Shown here piece by piece: positions 38,077 to 47,617 of a stretch of DNA of 64,000 nucleotides. The stretch is from Saprospiraceae bacterium. Its GTDB lineage: Bacteria; Bacteroidota; Bacteroidia; Chitinophagales; Saprospiraceae. Under the pieces are notes generated by a model. That model did no database searches and was not told where the DNA came from. It was given only the letters and a program-made list of their open reading frames with translations. Each line of letters begins with the position of its first letter. Positions within the stretch are counted from its first letter, which is position 1. Where the stretch lies: contig JAHDFX010000002.1 in the NCBI GenBank assembly GCA_020627965.1, positions 20,938 through 84,937 on the forward strand, read 5' to 3'. Both the position numbers and the translations under genes were made by a program.

Positions 38077-39078
38077 TCAATGCAAAATTTTGTAAACCAT
38101 CTCCCTCATCAATTCTCCTTCTGGTGTACTGTCTCGATCTACTCCTTTAGATTTCAGGTCATATTCTTTGAGAACAGCGATGGCTTTTTCTGTTTTGGGC
38201 TTATTGAAGGTTCTCATGGCTTGTTTATAGTCTTTCACAAACCAGGCAGACCGCAAGCCTAATGCCTTTGCTAAAGCATCATCAGAAACATTACGATGAA
38301 ACTGACAAATATAAACCTTGCTAAAATAATTATACAATGCCCCGATCAATTTAGGTATCGGATTATCTTTTGGATTGGCTGCAAAGTAATTGACAATTCG
38401 ATTCACTTTTAAGACATCGCCTTTCCCTAATGCATTTTGCAATTCAAATACATTATAATCTTTACTGATTCCAATGTGCTGTTCAATATGGTCAGGATTA
38501 ATACTTGTCCCTTCAGGAACATTGAGTAGTAATTTGTCCAGTTCATTAGCGATTTTAGATAAATCCGTTCCCAAAAAATCAGCTACTAATCGGCAGGCAT
38601 CAGGTGAAATCGTATATTTTTTATCTTTCAAATAGCCAGTAATCCAGTCGGGAACCTGATTATCATATAATTTTTTGGATTCAAAGATGACTCCATTTTT
38701 CTTAATAGCCTTGGCAAAATTGGTTCGCCCATCCAGCTTTTTATGCTTATGTACAACGAGTAGAAGAGTCGTTGGTGTAGGTTGACTGGCATAAGTTTCC
38801 AATTTTACCAAATCCCGCATTTGCTGTGCTTCTTTGAGTATTACGACCTGCCTTTCTGCCATCATAGGATAACGACGAGCTACGTCTACTACTGTTGTAA
38901 AATTGGTTTCTTTGCCATATAAAACGGTGAAATTAAAACCTTTCTCCGCATCTGTCAACACTTGTTCTTCTATATATTTTGTAATGACATCAATGAAATA
39001 CGATTCGGTTCCATGTAGCAGATACATGGGGGCATATTCTTTTTTCCGTAAGGCTGATATGAGTTCTTTGTGTGTCAT
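38077..39078 (-). CDS. holA: DNA polymerase III subunit delta
   Basis: The clamp-loader delta subunit, 333 residues, which opens the sliding clamp. It has the AAA+ fold without a working P-loop: PMYLLHGTESYFIDVITKYI near the start, then LLVVHKHKKLDGRTNFAKAI, and DYNVFELQNALGKGD before the helical C-terminal collar. Length and order match HolA. The reading frame is flanked on both sides by repeat-rich DNA. Confidence 0.93.
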   Translation of the reverse strand: MTHKELISALRKKEYAPMYLLHGTESYFIDVITKYIEEQVLTDAEKGFNFTVLYGKETNFTTVVDVARRYPMMAERQVVILKEAQQMRDLVKLETYASQPTPTTLLLVVHKHKKLDGRTNFAKAIKKNGVIFESKKLYDNQVPDWITGYLKDKKYTISPDACRLVADFLGTDLSKIANELDKLLLNVPEGTSINPDHIEQHIGISKDYNVFELQNALGKGDVLKVNRIVNYFAANPKDNPIPKLIGALYNYFSKVYICQFHRNVSDDALAKALGLRSAWFVKDYKQAMRTFNKPKTEKAIAVLKEYDLKSKGVDRDSTPEGELMREMVYKILH

Positions 39079-39082
39079 ATTT

Positions 39083-39178
39083 TCGTGTTGAGGTGTTATT
39101 GTGTTATTGTGTTATTGTGTTATTGTGTTATAGAACCTGCAAGCCGATAACACTATAACACATTCGCACAATAACACA
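39083..39178. repeat. TGTGTTAT tandem units and inverted copy
   Basis: Units of TGTGTTAT run at 39092-39131, then ATAACACTATAACACATTCG and CACAATAACACA (39148-39178) appear in inverse sense. The same two types of unit occur at 54054-54298, so this is a dispersed family in intergenic DNA upstream of holA. Confidence 0.6.
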
Positions 39179-39180
39179 TC

Positions 39181-40260
39181 CTATTTTTCATCAAAACTGA
39201 CGACTACTTTCTCCGTCCGGGGGTGCGACTGACAAGTTAGCACAAATCCGGCTTCTACTTCATCTGGTTCCAATGCATAATTAATATCCATTTCTACTTT
39301 GCCTTCCAAAATTTTTGCTCTGCAAGTACAACAAACACCACCTTTACAGGCAAATGGCAAATCAGCCCCTTGCTTTAAAGCAGCATCCAGAATATTATCG
39401 CCATGTGAATTTAAGGGGAAGTCTATGGCGTCGCCATCCAATATCACAGTGATAATGCTATCTGTTTTATCGGCTTCATCTATCGTTTCTACTGGTTTTT
39501 GCAAGGGCTTTTTCGTGGTATTAGTCGTGAATAGCTCAAAACGGATAGATTTTTGCTCTACTCCCATCTCTTCTAATGCATCTTTGACCTGAAAGATCAT
39601 TTCCTCGGGCCCGCATAGAAGATATTCATCTACCTCGCTGGCATCAAAAAACACCTTGCCAAACGAGAGGCATTTCTCTCCATTTATACGACCATTAAAT
39701 AAGGGACTTCCCAACGTTTCTCTGCTCAACACATGGTGTACACCAAGGCGATTTAAATAAACATTTTTAAGCGCTTCAATCTCTTCACGAAAGATAATGG
39801 AATCAAAATTTTTGTTGCCATAAAACAGCGTGAAAGTACTTTCTGGCTCTTCATCCAAAATAGTTTTCATGATAGACATAATCGGAGTGATTCCACTACC
39901 TGCTGCAAAAGCAACATATTGCTTGTCATGTTTCTTATCAACATCCACGCAAAACTTGCCCATCGGGGTCATCACGTCTAATTCATCTCCTGAACGGAGT
40001 TTTTGATTGGCATAGCTTGAAAAACGACCGTCTTTAACCAGTTTTACTGCAACTCTTAAATCTTCTTCATTCGGACTCGTACAAATAGAATAAGACCGAC
40101 GTACATCTTCCCCTTTGATATCTTTTCTCAGGGTCAGATATTGTCCTGGTTCATAACTGAATTCTTCCCTAAGCCCTGCTGGCACTTCAAATGCAATAGA
40201 AACGCTTTCCGGCGTTTCCCTCCTGACTTCTCTGACTTTTAACGTATGAAATTTTGGCAT
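39181..40260 (-). CDS. PaaE-like ferredoxin/flavin oxidoreductase with 2Fe-2S domain
   Basis: A 359-residue electron-transfer flavoprotein with three modules: FAD domain (RRSYSICTSP), NAD(P) domain (AAGSGITPIMS, LLCGPEEMI) and a plant-type 2Fe-2S domain with Cys in CKGGVCCTCRAKI and a later Cys in LTCQSHP. This order is that of PaaE, the reductase of the phenylacetyl-CoA epoxidase, and of other ring-hydroxylase reductases. No paaABCD genes are here, so the partner is unknown; the sterol-desaturase-family gene at 42097 and a fatty-acid hydroxylase are possible partners by proximity only. Confidence 0.9.
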   Translation of the reverse strand: MPKFHTLKVREVRRETPESVSIAFEVPAGLREEFSYEPGQYLTLRKDIKGEDVRRSYSICTSPNEEDLRVAVKLVKDGRFSSYANQKLRSGDELDVMTPMGKFCVDVDKKHDKQYVAFAAGSGITPIMSIMKTILDEEPESTFTLFYGNKNFDSIIFREEIEALKNVYLNRLGVHHVLSRETLGSPLFNGRINGEKCLSFGKVFFDASEVDEYLLCGPEEMIFQVKDALEEMGVEQKSIRFELFTTNTTKKPLQKPVETIDEADKTDSIITVILDGDAIDFPLNSHGDNILDAALKQGADLPFACKGGVCCTCRAKILEGKVEMDINYALEPDEVEAGFVLTCQSHPRTEKVVVSFDEK

Positions 40261-40347
40261 CTCAGTTTAATTATTTTCGGAGTACGAAGATAGGGCAATA
40301 AGTAAGGATAAAAAAATGACCAGAATTATATTTGTCGTCTTATTTTT

Positions 40348-40402
40348 GCAATATGCCCCAACGATAACACGACACACGATAATACATTAACACAACAAAG
40401 AC
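40348..40402. repeat. Inverted copy of the GGGGCATATTGCA / ATAACACGA repeat
   Basis: TGCAATATGCCCCAACGATAAC continues into degenerate ACACGA units. It matches the reverse complement of 37848-37882. It lies directly before the patatin start codon at 40403 and may hold that gene's promoter region. Confidence 0.55.
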
Positions 40403-41164
40403 ATGATAGGAATTACATTATCTGGAGGAGGCGCAAGAGGGATGGCGCACATTGGCGTATTAAAGGCATTAGAAGAACATGCAATTTTTCCTGAGTATAT
40501 CTCTGGTGCAAGTGCGGGTTCTATTATTGCTGCATTATATGCTTCAGGGAAGACCCCCACACAAATGCTGGAAATAGCTAAAGAACAAAGCCTTTTGAAA
40601 GCAATTCGTCCGGGCATACCAGGCACAGGTTTGACCAATTTGAATTATCTGCGTAAGATTTTGGAAAAAAATATCAGGTATAATTCTTTTGAACGATTGA
40701 AAAAAAAGCTATTCATTTGTGTCTCTAATATCAATAGTGGAGAATATGAGATCATTACCCATGGCAATCTCTTTGATGCCGTAGTCGCTTCTTCTTCTAT
40801 TCCTATCGTTTTTGAGCCTGTAGATATGAATGGGAGCCGTTATGTAGATGGTGGTTTGTTAAACAATCTTCCTGTAGAGCCTATTAAAGAAAACTGTGAT
40901 CTCGTTATTGGTGTTAATGTAATGCCAAGAGGTTTTGTTCCGGTTGAAAATGTAAACAGTCTGCTGGAAATTGGTATGCGAACTTTCGATCTGGTGATCT
41001 GGTCGAATGTAAAATCAAGACTGGAACAATGTGATTTTCTCATAGAACCCAAAGGCGTTTTTGAACATGGTGTTTTTGACTTCGGAAGTGCAGAGGAGAT
41101 TGCGGATTTAGGCTATGCAGAAGCTCGAAAGGTTATTCCTGAAATTTTGGATAAGATTCTTTAG
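40403..41164 (+). CDS. Patatin-like phospholipase
   Basis: A 253-residue serine lipid hydrolase. It has the oxyanion-hole glycine motif SGGGARGMAHIGVLKAL, the nucleophile elbow GASAGS (Ser ~38), and the dyad Asp in VDGGLLNNLPVEP. There is no signal peptide, so it is probably cytoplasmic or membrane-associated. Repeat-rich DNA lies on both sides. Confidence 0.93.
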   Translation: MIGITLSGGGARGMAHIGVLKALEEHAIFPEYISGASAGSIIAALYASGKTPTQMLEIAKEQSLLKAIRPGIPGTGLTNLNYLRKILEKNIRYNSFERLKKKLFICVSNINSGEYEIITHGNLFDAVVASSSIPIVFEPVDMNGSRYVDGGLLNNLPVEPIKENCDLVIGVNVMPRGFVPVENVNSLLEIGMRTFDLVIWSNVKSRLEQCDFLIEPKGVFEHGVFDFGSAEEIADLGYAEARKVIPEILDKIL

Positions 41165-41262
41165 AGACCGCCCTTCGGGCTGAGAGAAGTGAGACCGTTC
41201 GCAAGCTCACTGAGAGACCGCTGCGCTGTGAGAAAGGAGAACGTATCGCAAGCGATACTGAG
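41163..41262. repeat. GAGACCG hairpin-repeat cluster
   Basis: Three units of the form GAGACCG-hairpin-CTGAGAGA (GCCCTTCGGGC, TTCGCAAGC, CTGCGCTG) followed by a further unit ATCGCAAGCGAT. The first ~75 bp are the reverse complement of 38001-38075 with few changes. The array begins at the last base of the patatin stop. A shorter unit is at 59961-60002. Confidence 0.65.
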
Positions 41263-41331
41263 GGCGTGAAATACGATCTTGGGCGGGGGAGGATATTCAA
41301 TTACAATAAAGAGTACATCAACACAAAAATA

Positions 41332-42102
41332 ATGCTCGAACTCAATTATAAAGAATTTGGTCAAGGTGAACCAATCATCATTTTACATGGCTTATTTGGT
41401 ACGCTGGATAACTGGCAGACCATTGCTAAAAAGCTAGCAGAAGAATACACTGTTTTCATCATAGACCAACGGAATCATGGACGTTCCCCACATCATAAGG
41501 ACTTGAACTATCCTGTCATGGCGGAAGATTTGAAAAACTTCATGGAATCAAATTGGATCTACGAGGCAAGGATCATCGGACATTCTATGGGCGGTAAGAC
41601 AGCTATGCAATTCGCACTGAATTATCCCGATATGGTAGAAAAATTAGTGGTTGTTGATATTGGCCCTAATGAAAACCCTGCTGGACATCAGACTATTTTT
41701 GAAGCTTTATTTTCTTTGGATCTAGAGCGTACTGAATCACGCAAAGAAGCAGAGCAGCAATTGGGGAAATTGATAGATGATATAGCCGTTAGGCAATTTT
41801 TATTAAAAAATTTAAGTCGTGACAAAGAAACCGGACATTATAAATGGAAGATGAACCTGTCTGCTATTCATGAGAATTACGCTAATATTCTGGCTGCGGT
41901 GAAAGGTGATGATGTTTGTGATCGTGATGCATTGTTTGTCAAGGGCGGTAAATCGGATTATCTGGAAGATTCAGACCTACAAGATATTCAAGCTTTATTT
42001 CCTGCTGCTAAGATGCAGACAATTGCCGAATCGGGTCATTGGGTGCATGCAGAAGCACCTGTACAGTTTTTAGCCCTGTTGCGGAAATTTCTACAATCAT
42101 GA
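41332..42102 (+). CDS. Alpha/beta hydrolase (YbfF esterase-like)
   Basis: A 256-residue soluble hydrolase. It has the HG oxyanion motif (IILHGLFGTLDNW), DQRNHGRSPH, the nucleophile in GHSMGGKTAM, and the catalytic His in ESGHWVHAE. This pattern and length match the YbfF/acyl-esterase group. I chose the ATG at 41332 (MLELNYKEFG); an upstream start at 41266 adds 22 residues from repeat-derived DNA. It ends overlapping the convergent desaturase gene by 6 bp. Confidence 0.92.
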   Translation: MLELNYKEFGQGEPIIILHGLFGTLDNWQTIAKKLAEEYTVFIIDQRNHGRSPHHKDLNYPVMAEDLKNFMESNWIYEARIIGHSMGGKTAMQFALNYPDMVEKLVVVDIGPNENPAGHQTIFEALFSLDLERTESRKEAEQQLGKLIDDIAVRQFLLKNLSRDKETGHYKWKMNLSAIHENYANILAAVKGDDVCDRDALFVKGGKSDYLEDSDLQDIQALFPAAKMQTIAESGHWVHAEAPVQFLALLRKFLQS

Positions 42103-43095
42103 TTTTTTCCAACCATGCAGGTTTTGCTCAACAAATGTTTTAGGATAATCTTCTACACCCGGGAAACCTAGCTTAATGTCTCTCCCATCATGTGGAATAT
42201 GTGCCGTACCGAAGATATAATCCCAAATTGCCAATGTCAATCCGAAATTGATACCATAACGACGATCTTCCGGCAGATTATAGGCGTGATGCCAAATATG
42301 CATTTCAGGGCTGTTGAAAATAATTTTCATAAATGGTCCAACTAATAGGGCAACTAAAGCTGATACACTCAACAATACCCCTAAACCTTCTAATATCTCT
42401 AATTGCATTTGTATCCAGATAAATAAACCGATCAAGGCACCTAAAAATGCCCCCGAAACTCTCCCACTGACCGTAATATTGGAATGATTATAATGCCCTA
42501 CCAATGTTGTAAAGAAATATACCACAAAGAAATCGTCTATACCAAAACCGATCATTGCCAGTGGAATGTATTGGATAGCACCATAAACAATATTTTCCAT
42601 CCAATGATAACGCAGGTGTGCCGCAAAGCCCATTTGTTCTACAGAGTGATGTACTTTATGAAATTCCCAGAGAAAATTAAACCGATGCAGCAGACGATGT
42701 GTCCACCATTGTATAAAATCACGAATAACAAATAGAACCAGCAATTGTATCCAAACTGCCCAGCTAGCTATCTTTATTGCAACCAGATTAGTAATGCCCA
42801 ATAAACCAAGAAAGTCTTTAAAGAGATTAACAAATACCTCAGAAGCTGCATTGTAAATAATCAATGAAAACAGGAAAAAATTGAAAAACATATAGAAGAA
42901 GTCCAACCAGAAATCTTTTCTGAAGCGTGGCTGACCTGCTCTCCAGGGACGCAGTATTTCCAGTCCAAAAAAGAAGGCCGATACCCCAAGTAGCATATAG
43001 AAATAATTATTCCAACCGGGTTGTATGATCTGTTGCCAAAGATACGAGGCATAACCAGTATAGCTGTTCAGTATGATATCCAGGTATTTATCCAT
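42097..43095 (-). CDS. Sterol desaturase / fatty acid hydroxylase family membrane protein
   Basis: A 332-residue integral membrane di-iron oxygenase. Histidine clusters are visible: HRLLHRFNFLWEFHKVHHS, HYNHSN and MHIWHHAYN. These bind two iron atoms and allow hydroxylation or desaturation of lipids. About five hydrophobic segments surround them. The substrate is unknown. It is 4 bp after the ArsA-family gene on the same strand, so the two may be co-transcribed. Confidence 0.9.
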   Translation of the reverse strand: MDKYLDIILNSYTGYASYLWQQIIQPGWNNYFYMLLGVSAFFFGLEILRPWRAGQPRFRKDFWLDFFYMFFNFFLFSLIIYNAASEVFVNLFKDFLGLLGITNLVAIKIASWAVWIQLLVLFVIRDFIQWWTHRLLHRFNFLWEFHKVHHSVEQMGFAAHLRYHWMENIVYGAIQYIPLAMIGFGIDDFFVVYFFTTLVGHYNHSNITVSGRVSGAFLGALIGLFIWIQMQLEILEGLGVLLSVSALVALLVGPFMKIIFNSPEMHIWHHAYNLPEDRRYGINFGLTLAIWDYIFGTAHIPHDGRDIKLGFPGVEDYPKTFVEQNLHGWKKS

Positions 43096-43099
43096 ATTA

Positions 43100-44260
43100 C
43101 TATGATTTCTTCAACTTTACACTCAACCAGGGATACTCAAAGCTATGCCCCTCAAGGGTCAGAAAATTAGCAAAGCGAGGTAAAATAACACTTTTACGTT
43201 GCCCGTTCAGGTCGATCACTATTTCATCGCCGAATTTATTGACCTCAAAATCATCTTCTTTTATAAAAGGTAATCTAAGCTTTATAATGTAGTTGTTTTT
43301 ACCTTCTTCTATCTGAATCGGACTTTCAGCATGAAATATAAGTGCGGGGTCTTCTTCTCCATAAATGGCTTCCCCAATTTTTTCCAGCAATTTTAAGCCA
43401 AAAACTTCATGTCCCTGATGATATACTTTAAAGATAGGTAATGGCGCAAAAGTCTCCTCTATCTCTTCCAGATATTTTGCCTGAGATGTCAGGTATTTTG
43501 CAAAAAGAGTTCCTCCTGCCTCTTCTGGCAAAATTCGGTTCACCACTACCCCATCAACATTGTATCCATATAACTGAAGGTATGTGTAAGCTCGCTTGGC
43601 TTCCTGAATCACCATGCGCTCCGGATTTGCAACGATACGAATGGAGCAGACTTCAGGATTAAGCATAACTTCCTGAATACTTTGTAGCTTATCGAACAAA
43701 TTCTCCAACTCTTCATAGCCTTTATCTAAGGGTACACCAGTGGTTCTACGAACTAACTTTCCAACAGATTTGACTGCCAGTCTCTGTCCGGGAAAGGCTT
43801 TTGTCAGCCATGATTTGGTAACTTGTGGTAAAGTAAGCAGTGTAAGTGTTTCGCCTGTAGGCGCACTATCTATGATAATCAGATCGTAATTTTTCTCCCT
43901 GTAATACTTTTCAATCCATAAAAATGCCGCTGCTTCTTCCATGCCTGGCAAAACAGACAATTCCTCTGCCACTACATTTTCTACTCCACGCCATTTGAAT
44001 ATGGTTAACATCATTTGACGCATGCTACTCCAATGTTTTTTCATAGAATAGTAAGCATCAAACTCCTGCCCCCAGAGGTTTTCTCTGATTTCTATGGGTT
44101 CAGGTGATAATTCCATATCCAATGCATCAGATAGACTATGCGCCGGATCAGTTGATATAACCAGGGTTTTATAACCTTGTTTGGCTGCCTGCAGGGCTGT
44201 TGCTGCCGCTGTTGTGGTTTTTCCTACGCCGCCTTTTCCTGTAAATAGTATAATTCGCAT
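43100..44260 (-). CDS. ArsA/Get3-family ATPase with HSP20-like C-terminus
   Basis: A 386-residue P-loop ATPase. The deviant Walker A is FTGKGGVGKTTTAAA (residues ~6-18); switch motifs STDPAHSLSDALD and IIIDSAPTGETLTLL follow. The last ~65 residues (IIKLRLPFIKEDDFEVNKFGD) resemble the HSP20-like domain found after ArsA in bacterial homologues. Single-domain ArsA homologues without an arsB partner are common and may help tail-anchored or other proteins; arsenite transport is not supported here. I chose ATG 44260, as homology starts there; a frame extends to 44428. Confidence 0.9.
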   Translation of the reverse strand: MRIILFTGKGGVGKTTTAAATALQAAKQGYKTLVISTDPAHSLSDALDMELSPEPIEIRENLWGQEFDAYYSMKKHWSSMRQMMLTIFKWRGVENVVAEELSVLPGMEEAAAFLWIEKYYREKNYDLIIIDSAPTGETLTLLTLPQVTKSWLTKAFPGQRLAVKSVGKLVRRTTGVPLDKGYEELENLFDKLQSIQEVMLNPEVCSIRIVANPERMVIQEAKRAYTYLQLYGYNVDGVVVNRILPEEAGGTLFAKYLTSQAKYLEEIEETFAPLPIFKVYHQGHEVFGLKLLEKIGEAIYGEEDPALIFHAESPIQIEEGKNNYIIKLRLPFIKEDDFEVNKFGDEIVIDLNGQRKSVILPRFANFLTLEGHSFEYPWLSVKLKKS

Positions 44261-44339
44261 TATAGTAAAACTGATTTTGGAGCCTGTTTGTTTTTCAACT
44301 TTAAAGTTATTTAATACATTGTGCAAACAATTTATTATC

Positions 44340-45119
44340 ATGAGAAAAATAAGCATTACGCTACTAATGGCTATTAGTATCTTCACACAACTATCTGCAC
44401 AGGGATTATACGATTTGCGTTTAGTCAATGTTCAGGAAGCAGACTGTGAAAATGATGTTTTTTACATTGATATTCAGATTAAAGCTGCTAGTCCTTCAGA
44501 TACGTTTAGGCTCAGTGCCGCCAATTATCGCTTCAATTTTGATACGCAAATAATAAATAACCCAAGACTCGAAACAGAATTAGCTAACTCGGGTTTGGAA
44601 ATATATCCAGATAACTCTTATAGTCTGTATAGCCCTCATAGTATAAATACATCTATTGGTATTCTCTCTTACAATTATCTTCTTGAAGATGGAGTAGGAC
44701 ATCTGGTCAGCAATGACTGGTTGTCTATAGGTAGAATAGCTTTCGACATAGTGAATAATGCTGGTTGTGCTACTCTGATTTGGAACAATCAAAGCCAACA
44801 TCCGAATACTTTTGTAAGTGCAATTCACCATGATGGAAGCACCTATGAAGTAGATGGGAACAATTATATTAATTCATCAGTCTGTATCAATATAATTTGT
44901 CCTATTTGCCCTGCAAGTCTTACTTTTTCAGGTGTTATCCCTAATGGTTCATATCTGGCAAGCCAAACTATAGAAGTTGATGGTACGATGCAAAATAATG
45001 GTAACCTCTCATTGAAAGCGGGTCAACTCATTATATTAGAAAAGGGATTTTCAGTCGAGCCATTAGCTATTTTTTCGGCTGAAATTGAAGGTTGTGGAAT
45101 AAATGGAGCGCATAATTAG
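44340..45119 (+). CDS. Secreted surface protein with cohesin-like and filament-like repeats
   Basis: A 259-residue exported protein with signal peptide MRKISITLLMAISIFTQLSAQ. The first domain (about 22-190, YDLRLVNVQEADCENDVFYIDIQIKA) looks like a beta-sandwich of cohesin type. The end has a short Cys-flanked repeat segment, ICPICPASLTFSG, then ASQTIEVDGTMQNN and LKAGQLIILEKGFSVEPLA, the known Bacteroidota motif of a beta-helix tail. No T9SS sorting domain is seen. Function unknown. I started at 44340 because the signal peptide begins there. Confidence 0.78.
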   Translation: MRKISITLLMAISIFTQLSAQGLYDLRLVNVQEADCENDVFYIDIQIKAASPSDTFRLSAANYRFNFDTQIINNPRLETELANSGLEIYPDNSYSLYSPHSINTSIGILSYNYLLEDGVGHLVSNDWLSIGRIAFDIVNNAGCATLIWNNQSQHPNTFVSAIHHDGSTYEVDGNNYINSSVCINIICPICPASLTFSGVIPNGSYLASQTIEVDGTMQNNGNLSLKAGQLIILEKGFSVEPLAIFSAEIEGCGINGAHN

Positions 45120-45149
45120 CTAAGAGATTCTAATTTTCTCAATGGTTAA

Positions 45150-45725
45150 CTACTCAACCGCCTCTTCTCGTTTCCTTAAAATTCCGGTAAAGCCAAAGAC
45201 ACTTCCACATACACCACCTAAAATATGGGCAAACTCAGAGACATTATTTGATTCCATACTGAGGAATATTTCTTTACCGATAAACAGAAGAGCTACTAAG
45301 ATAAAGCTGACAGGTATTTCTCCGTTTTTTACATTGGCAAAGGAAACCAATACAATCAACATAAACACAATGCCACTGGCGCCCCACAATCCTGTATCAA
45401 ACATATAAATATTGATGATGGCTGTAATTAAAGCGGTCAGTAATATCATGATAAGCATATTCATACTACCATACTTTTCCTCCATGATAGGGCCAAGTAG
45501 CAAGATAAATGTCAGATTACCCAGCAGGTGATCTATACTGGCATGCCCTAATACATATGTAAATAAGGTCGTTATTTGTATGGGATTACTAAAATCCAGA
45601 TGAGGACTCAAAGAGATCAAACCATTAAAAGCTTCACCTGATGATTGATTAAAAAAGAAAATTGCAGCAGCCAGGATTGAAAAGGTAAGAATGACCGGTG
45701 CATTATAACGAATTCCAAATGCCAT
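45150..45725 (-). CDS. Rhomboid-family intramembrane serine protease
   Basis: A 191-residue protein with six hydrophobic segments. It shows the rhomboid motifs HLLGNLTFILLLGPIMEEKYG (loop 1), GASG with the catalytic Ser (GLWGASGIVFML) and the His in the last helix (EFAHILGG). The catalytic dyad appears intact. Substrates are unknown; it may process membrane proteins. Confidence 0.9.
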   Translation of the reverse strand: MAFGIRYNAPVILTFSILAAAIFFFNQSSGEAFNGLISLSPHLDFSNPIQITTLFTYVLGHASIDHLLGNLTFILLLGPIMEEKYGSMNMLIMILLTALITAIINIYMFDTGLWGASGIVFMLIVLVSFANVKNGEIPVSFILVALLFIGKEIFLSMESNNVSEFAHILGGVCGSVFGFTGILRKREEAVE

Positions 45726-45814
45726 ATCTTATAAAATCTAGTGATGAATATTATTACTGCAATATAGTGGCTTTTCCTGCGAATTCACATTTTTATTCGA
45801 GCAATAGGATATAT

Positions 45815-46597
45815 TTAACGACTACTTTCCGTTTCATTCGACATTAATGTAACGAGTGTAAGGTAACCAAGTATCAGAAAAATGGAAAAAACAAGTGTCA
45901 TACCAATGGCTCTTGGTGTAAACATCGTTGCAAAAATATCTTGTATCAAAACAAAGGGCTGTGTTACAATATCCCAAGTGTTCCATCGCTGATAACGTCC
46001 AAGAAAAATCCCATAACTGGCTCCTATGATAGCACTTACGATAAAAATCCAGTTTAAAAATGGGTGTATCACTTTGTTGAGGTATTTCTGAACTTTGTAC
46101 AAAGAAAAATACCCCAGCATTAAACCAGTCCAGGCAAAAGACAAAAGCATGATCGTGTCAAACCAAAAAGGCACGTTATTTTGTGGCAACAGATATTTAA
46201 GGTCAGTTATCATATAAGGCGCATTTGGAAAGAAAGCCAGCCACATGACAAGAATTATAATGGCTTTGGCACTCAATTTATGTACAGTTTGCTTATCAGT
46301 CTGCCATTCCAGCCACAAGATCAACCAGAATGGTATCCAGCCCAAAAAAAGATTCCATATCATAAAAACCCGACCAATACTACCTGTCATCTGGATTCTT
46401 GCGATCAACATCGCTAAACAAAATAAAGTAGATAACCAAAGCAAAAAATTGACCTTGAACTCCTTTGAATTTAGCTGATCTTTTCTATTAAAAAAGGCAC
46501 TTATCAGACCTAAAAAAATGGTCAGTCCCATAGCAATAATTAATATGGTGGTGTATTGAGGATTAGCTCTTAGGAAATTGGCAATTGTGGTAAGCAT
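45815..46597 (-). CDS. DUF1361 membrane protein
   Basis: A 260-residue polytopic membrane protein of the DUF1361 family. It has seven or so hydrophobic segments and the hallmark FFPNAPYMITDLKYL near residue 125. Family function is not known. Confidence 0.85.
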   Translation of the reverse strand: MLTTIANFLRANPQYTTILIIAMGLTIFLGLISAFFNRKDQLNSKEFKVNFLLWLSTLFCLAMLIARIQMTGSIGRVFMIWNLFLGWIPFWLILWLEWQTDKQTVHKLSAKAIIILVMWLAFFPNAPYMITDLKYLLPQNNVPFWFDTIMLLSFAWTGLMLGYFSLYKVQKYLNKVIHPFLNWIFIVSAIIGASYGIFLGRYQRWNTWDIVTQPFVLIQDIFATMFTPRAIGMTLVFSIFLILGYLTLVTLMSNETESSR

Positions 46598-46697
46598 AGT
46601 TTTATTTTTAAAAAGTACTTTTTTTTACAAAGTAACTATTAAAAACGTGTATATGCAAATGTTTTCGCTTTAAAAAAATGTTAACTAGCGTAAAATA

Positions 46698-47357
46698 TTA
46701 AGAGATTCCCAAAACAAAGACGGATGGGTCGAACTTGACATTAGTTTTGAAATTGTGGTAATCCAGCATCAGGAAATCTCCATTAGACTGTGTAACAGTG
46801 ATCTTCAATATCTGAAAATTACGCTTATCTACGAAGAGATTAATGCGCGGGGAGGTCTGACTGCCATGGTTTTTCTCTTTAGAAGTGAATTCCATTTTAA
46901 GGAAAGTATGATCGCCCAGGTTCAATTCTCCAATAATGGAATAATTGAACTGTTTTTCCCAGTTTTTGAGTGTTTTTGAGGGATATAAAAAATTAGTTTC
47001 TTCAGGATTACTTTCTCTGTTAAAAATTTCTTTGGTTGCTTTATCGTAGAACCAGACTTTCTTGCCATCATATACAACGTCTCTTCCTGGCATTTCGAGG
47101 CGGTATTTTCGCCCTTCACGGAAGCCACTAATTGTATCTATTTTTGTTGTATTCCGAAACCTGTTTGTGAGTACCATGTCTACCTCCATAGATTTGATCT
47201 CATCATAATGCTGACAGATACTGTCTAAAACAGCTTTTGCTTTGGGGTCTTTAGGTCCTGGAATAATTTTAGCCACAGGAGATACGTGTGCCACAGCCGT
47301 TTGAATAGTTAATGGCAGCAAGATCGTTAATAACAGTAAGGTCTTCAGATACTTCAT
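46698..47357 (-). CDS. LolA-like outer-membrane lipoprotein carrier, paralogue 2
   Basis: A 219-residue exported protein with signal peptide (MKYLKTLLLLTILLPLTIQTAVA) and the LolA beta-sheet fold: ICQHYDEIKSMEVDMVLTNR, then EGRKYRLEMPGRDVVYDGKKVWFYDK. It resembles the LolA at 47618-48301 in order and length. LolA carries lipoproteins across the periplasm. It is downstream of that gene but separated by a terminator and 260 bp, so it may be a specialised duplicate. Confidence 0.82.
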   Translation of the reverse strand: MKYLKTLLLLTILLPLTIQTAVAHVSPVAKIIPGPKDPKAKAVLDSICQHYDEIKSMEVDMVLTNRFRNTTKIDTISGFREGRKYRLEMPGRDVVYDGKKVWFYDKATKEIFNRESNPEETNFLYPSKTLKNWEKQFNYSIIGELNLGDHTFLKMEFTSKEKNHGSQTSPRINLFVDKRNFQILKITVTQSNGDFLMLDYHNFKTNVKFDPSVFVLGIS

Positions 47358-47553
47358 TTTGCTCTTGGGTTAGGTTGTGTTAAACATAGTTTTATAAAAA
47401 AGGATTTATCCATACAAGATACATAAGAAATAGTAAAAAATCCATTATTTTCTTCATAAGGATATACGTTTTTCATTTTCATAATGTGTCAACTTGTGCC
47501 ACATTATGTATAAGTTAACGTATAAAAACCTAATTCCGTTGCATATAAGACAC

Positions 47554-47584
47554 AAAAAAGCGGCTTGTACCTTATACAAACCGC
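47554..47584 (-). terminator. Intrinsic terminator of the lolA gene
   Basis: On the minus strand GCGGTTTGTA and TACAAGCCGC form a 10-bp stem (one mismatch) followed by TTTTTT. It lies ~35 bp past the lolA stop at 47618. Confidence 0.8.
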
Positions 47585-47617
47585 CTGTTTATCGCTTTGG
47601 ATGAAAATTTTAACGTT

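Noticed and set aside
39181..40260. A phenylacetate degradation locus
   Set aside because: Only the reductase resembles PaaE; paaABCD, paaK and ring-opening genes are absent.
43100..44260. An arsenite export operon
   Set aside because: There is no arsB, arsC or arsR near, and the HSP20-like tail fits the stand-alone ArsA-family group.
44261..44428. A longer ArsA-like protein with a membrane N-terminus
   Set aside because: The extra residues precede the P-loop start of the family and overlap the next gene's promoter region; ATG 44260 fits better.
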